Assembly: GCF_044373315.1 (NCBI RefSeq)
Contig: NZ_JBILQK010000001.1
Location: 86,730 to 150,729, forward strand
Reading direction: 5' to 3'
DNA from: JACDQM01 sp044373315
GTDB lineage: Bacteria > Pseudomonadota > Gammaproteobacteria > Burkholderiales > Burkholderiaceae_C
DNA: 64,000 bases
The notes beneath the pieces were generated by a model, which worked only from the letters and a program-made list of their open reading frames with translations, did not search any database and had not been told where the DNA came from. The first letter of the stretch is position 1. Every line of letters begins with the position of its first letter. Made by a program: the position numbers and the translations under genes. Positions 62,280 through 64,000 of this stretch are shown in pieces.

Positions 62280-63929
62280 ATGCTCGTGCGCCCCATCCCT
62301 GCAAGCCTGCTGCGACTGCTGCTGCTCATCACTGCACTGACCTGCACCCAGGCCAGCGCGGGCGACGTGGCCAGACAGGTCGAAGCCATCGAGGCTAAGC
62401 ATGGCAACACGCCCCAGCAAGTGATCGATCGCCTGGCCCCACTGGAGTCCGCCGCGCGGGCAGCGGGCGGCCGTGATCTGGTGACCTTCCTGGGGGCCTG
62501 GGGCTATGCGCATGGCGCGACCAATCGGGCCTCGGTGGCCGATGCGGCGATCGCCGAGTTGCGCGAGATCGGTGAGCGCAGCGGCGACCCGATGGCCCTG
62601 GCGATGGCCTATGGCCTGAAGGCCACCATGCTTCAGTTCACCGGCCAGCTGCCGGCGGCCGCCGGCTGGATCAACCGCGCCGTGCCCCTGGCCCGGCAGG
62701 CCGGCAACGCGCCGCTGCAGTACTGGGTGCTGATGTCGGCTGGCGATCTGTCCATGATGCTGGGGCGCCTGGACCAGGCGCTGGCGCAGTTTCAGGCCGC
62801 TGCCGTCGCTGCCCAGGCGCACCAGAATGCGCGTCGTGAAGCCCAGGCCCGGATCGCGATGCTGCCGCTGCAGATTGCCGCGGACAGGCATGACGCGGCC
62901 TTGGCCGAATCGGACCGGGCGCTGGCGCTGGCCGTTCAGTCCGGCGAGCTCAATCTGCAACTGGCCGTGCGCGTGCTTGAGGCACTGGCGGCCGAGCAGG
63001 CCGGATTGCCCGAGCGCCACCTCAGCGCCCGGGCTGCCGCCCATGCATTGGTGGCGAGCATCGGCACGCCCGGCACGCGCGCCCATGACGGGGTGAATCC
63101 CCAGAGCGGTGGCCCGCAGTGGTACAGCACCGAGCTGAGGGCACGCCTGGACGTGGCAGCCATGCTGCTGAGTGCCGGCAAGTACCGCCAAGCACTACGC
63201 ATGGCCGAGCAAGCCGAGCAACTGGCGCGGCAGCAGCGTGACAGCAAGGACACGGCAACAGCCACCATCCAGCGCGGCCTGGCGATGCTGGGCCTGGGCC
63301 AGCGCGAGGCCGGTCGTCAGTTGGCGGACATCGGTCTGAGCCAGTTGCACGGCAGCCCGGAATCCAGCGGCGAGTTGCTGATCTGGCTGCACCGCTATGC
63401 GCAGCTGCTGCAGAAAACCGGCGACGCAGCAGGCGCGCTGGATCGCACGCGTGAGGCGCTCCTGCTTGAGGCGGAGAAGCTGCGCACGGATCGCCTGGAG
63501 ACCGTGCTGGAGCTGCAGCGCAAGTCCAGTGCCGAGGAAGCCGGGCGCCAGCTCGACGCGCTGAAGCATGAGAACGCCTTGCAGGCGGCGGCGCTAAAAC
63601 GCAGACATAGCGAGGTGCTGCTGGCGATGGCCCTGTTGGCCGCGCTGGCTGCGGGCATCACGATCAGCCTGTGGCTGTATGCGCGAATGCGGCGTGCCAA
63701 TCGCCAGCTCAGCCAGCGCCAGGCCGAACTGGAGTACGCAAACAGCCACGACCGCATCACCGCGCTGCCCAACCGCAGCCAGCTGGAGCAGGACACGCTG
63801 GCGTTGCAGGCCAAGCCGGGCGCCAGCTTTCTGGGCATCGGCGTCTCGATCAAGCGCTTCGGCCTGATCATCGGCAGCCTAGGGATGGTCTGCATAAACC
63901 CCGGGGAAATCAGCTACCGGACGACCTGA
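62280..63929 (+). pseudogene. TPR-GGDEF protein interrupted by an IS element
   Basis: A signal sequence (about 1-27), a TPR-like periplasmic helical region (about 30-420), a membrane helix near 450-470 (MALLAALAAGITISLWLY) and the first part of a GGDEF domain (YANSHDRITALPNRSQLEQ ... IKRFGLIIGSLG). The homology stops at base 63882; the remaining frame (about 15 codons, ending 63929) is IS sequence, so the GGDEF motif itself is lost. Before insertion it was probably a diguanylate cyclase. A FliA-like promoter precedes it. The rest may lie on the far side of the IS, beyond the window. Confidence 0.88.
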
Positions 63930-64000
63930 GCGGCTGAGATGATTGAGACCATGAAGCAGACGAGTCTTGGACTGGGGCAATCGAGCAAGCGCACGCGGCG
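63883..64000 (+). mobile_element. Left end of an IS5-family insertion sequence
   Basis: The element starts at about 63883 (GGATGGTCTGCATAAACCCC) next to CTAG at 63879-63882, which fits the YTAR target preference of the IS5 group. About 56-68 bp in, a transposase begins. The right end lies outside the window, so the terminal repeat and duplication could not be checked. Confidence 0.75.
63951..64000 (+). CDS. IS5-family transposase, N-terminal fragment
   Basis: Partial at the right edge. The frame from 63951 reads MKQTSLGLGQSSKRTRR, the characteristic N-terminus of IS5-group DDE transposases. An in-frame ATG at 63939 is a possible earlier start. The transposase runs in the same direction as the interrupted gene. 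Confidence 0.75.
   Translation, partial: MKQTSLGLGQSSKRTR

Noticed and set aside
1..64000. tRNA, rRNA, CRISPR array, prophage or toxin-antitoxin module
   Set aside because: Looked for by eye on both strands; no cloverleaf, direct-repeat array or recognisable module was found.

Overview
The window is G+C-rich chromosomal DNA with closely packed genes, many ATGA stop/start overlaps and almost no foreign-looking sequence. Gene content points to a betaproteobacterium of the order Burkholderiales, probably the Roseateles/Ideonella/Leptothrix/Rubrivivax group (an inference from gene content; no rRNA is present to prove it). The markers are a class I polyhydroxybutyrate operon in the order phaC-phaA-phaB, an aceE-aceF-lpdA pyruvate dehydrogenase operon whose E3 carries its own lipoyl domain, and a glnA-ntrB-ntrC nitrogen locus. 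I see no rRNA, tRNA, CRISPR array or prophage.

Layout, left to right. 1-2.8 kb: the tail of a large sensor kinase facing a PAS-GGDEF diguanylate cyclase. 2.8-9.75 kb: a minus-strand nitrogen locus: glnA with a sigma-54 promoter and three evenly phased NtrC-like boxes, a strong terminator, a small secreted protein, ntrB, ntrC, then an ABC exporter and the GGDEF gene. 9.7-13.2 kb: a MoaB/CinA-like protein coupled to an EI24 membrane protein, a TIGR00266 protein, and an IclR regulator with a possibly leaderless mRNA. 13.4-17.3 kb: phaCAB, followed by a set of stem-loops. 17.4-19.7 kb: pgeF, a zeta-class GST and a Nudix hydrolase. 19.7-22.4 kb: a LapG-LapD pair (c-di-GMP control of adhesin proteolysis), facing an HDOD gene. 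23.4-28.2 kb: small accessory genes (periplasmic binding protein, DUF6152 protein, VOC protein, LysR regulator, DoxX). 28.4-32.3 kb: chemotaxis cluster of an MCP, a free periplasmic Cache protein and a second MCP that is frameshifted. 32.5-36 kb: regulators and small membrane genes. 36.3-42.7 kb: the pyruvate dehydrogenase operon, divergent from a FixL/FixJ-like two-component system (42.8-46 kb). 46.1-55 kb: folD, prlC, a sensor kinase, a secreted DJ-1/PfpI protein, a two-component pair and a hydrolase. 55-62.2 kb: an M16 peptidase, an OpgB-like transferase, an MFS transporter and rmuC. 62.3-64 kb: a TPR-GGDEF gene with a flagellar sigma-28-like promoter, cut inside its GGDEF domain by an IS5-family element that runs off the right edge.

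The themes are signal transduction (five histidine kinases, four response regulators, four c-di-GMP-linked genes, two chemoreceptors) and carbon/nitrogen storage. I did not find one clearly new multi-gene system. The most informative observations are the three phased NtrC boxes at glnA, the IS interruption of the sigma-28-linked cyclase, the frameshifted chemoreceptor beside a stand-alone Cache sensor, the LapD/LapG pair, and two clusters of three stem-loops at operon junctions. All coordinates and motifs were read by eye; family names rest on recognised motifs, not database searches.
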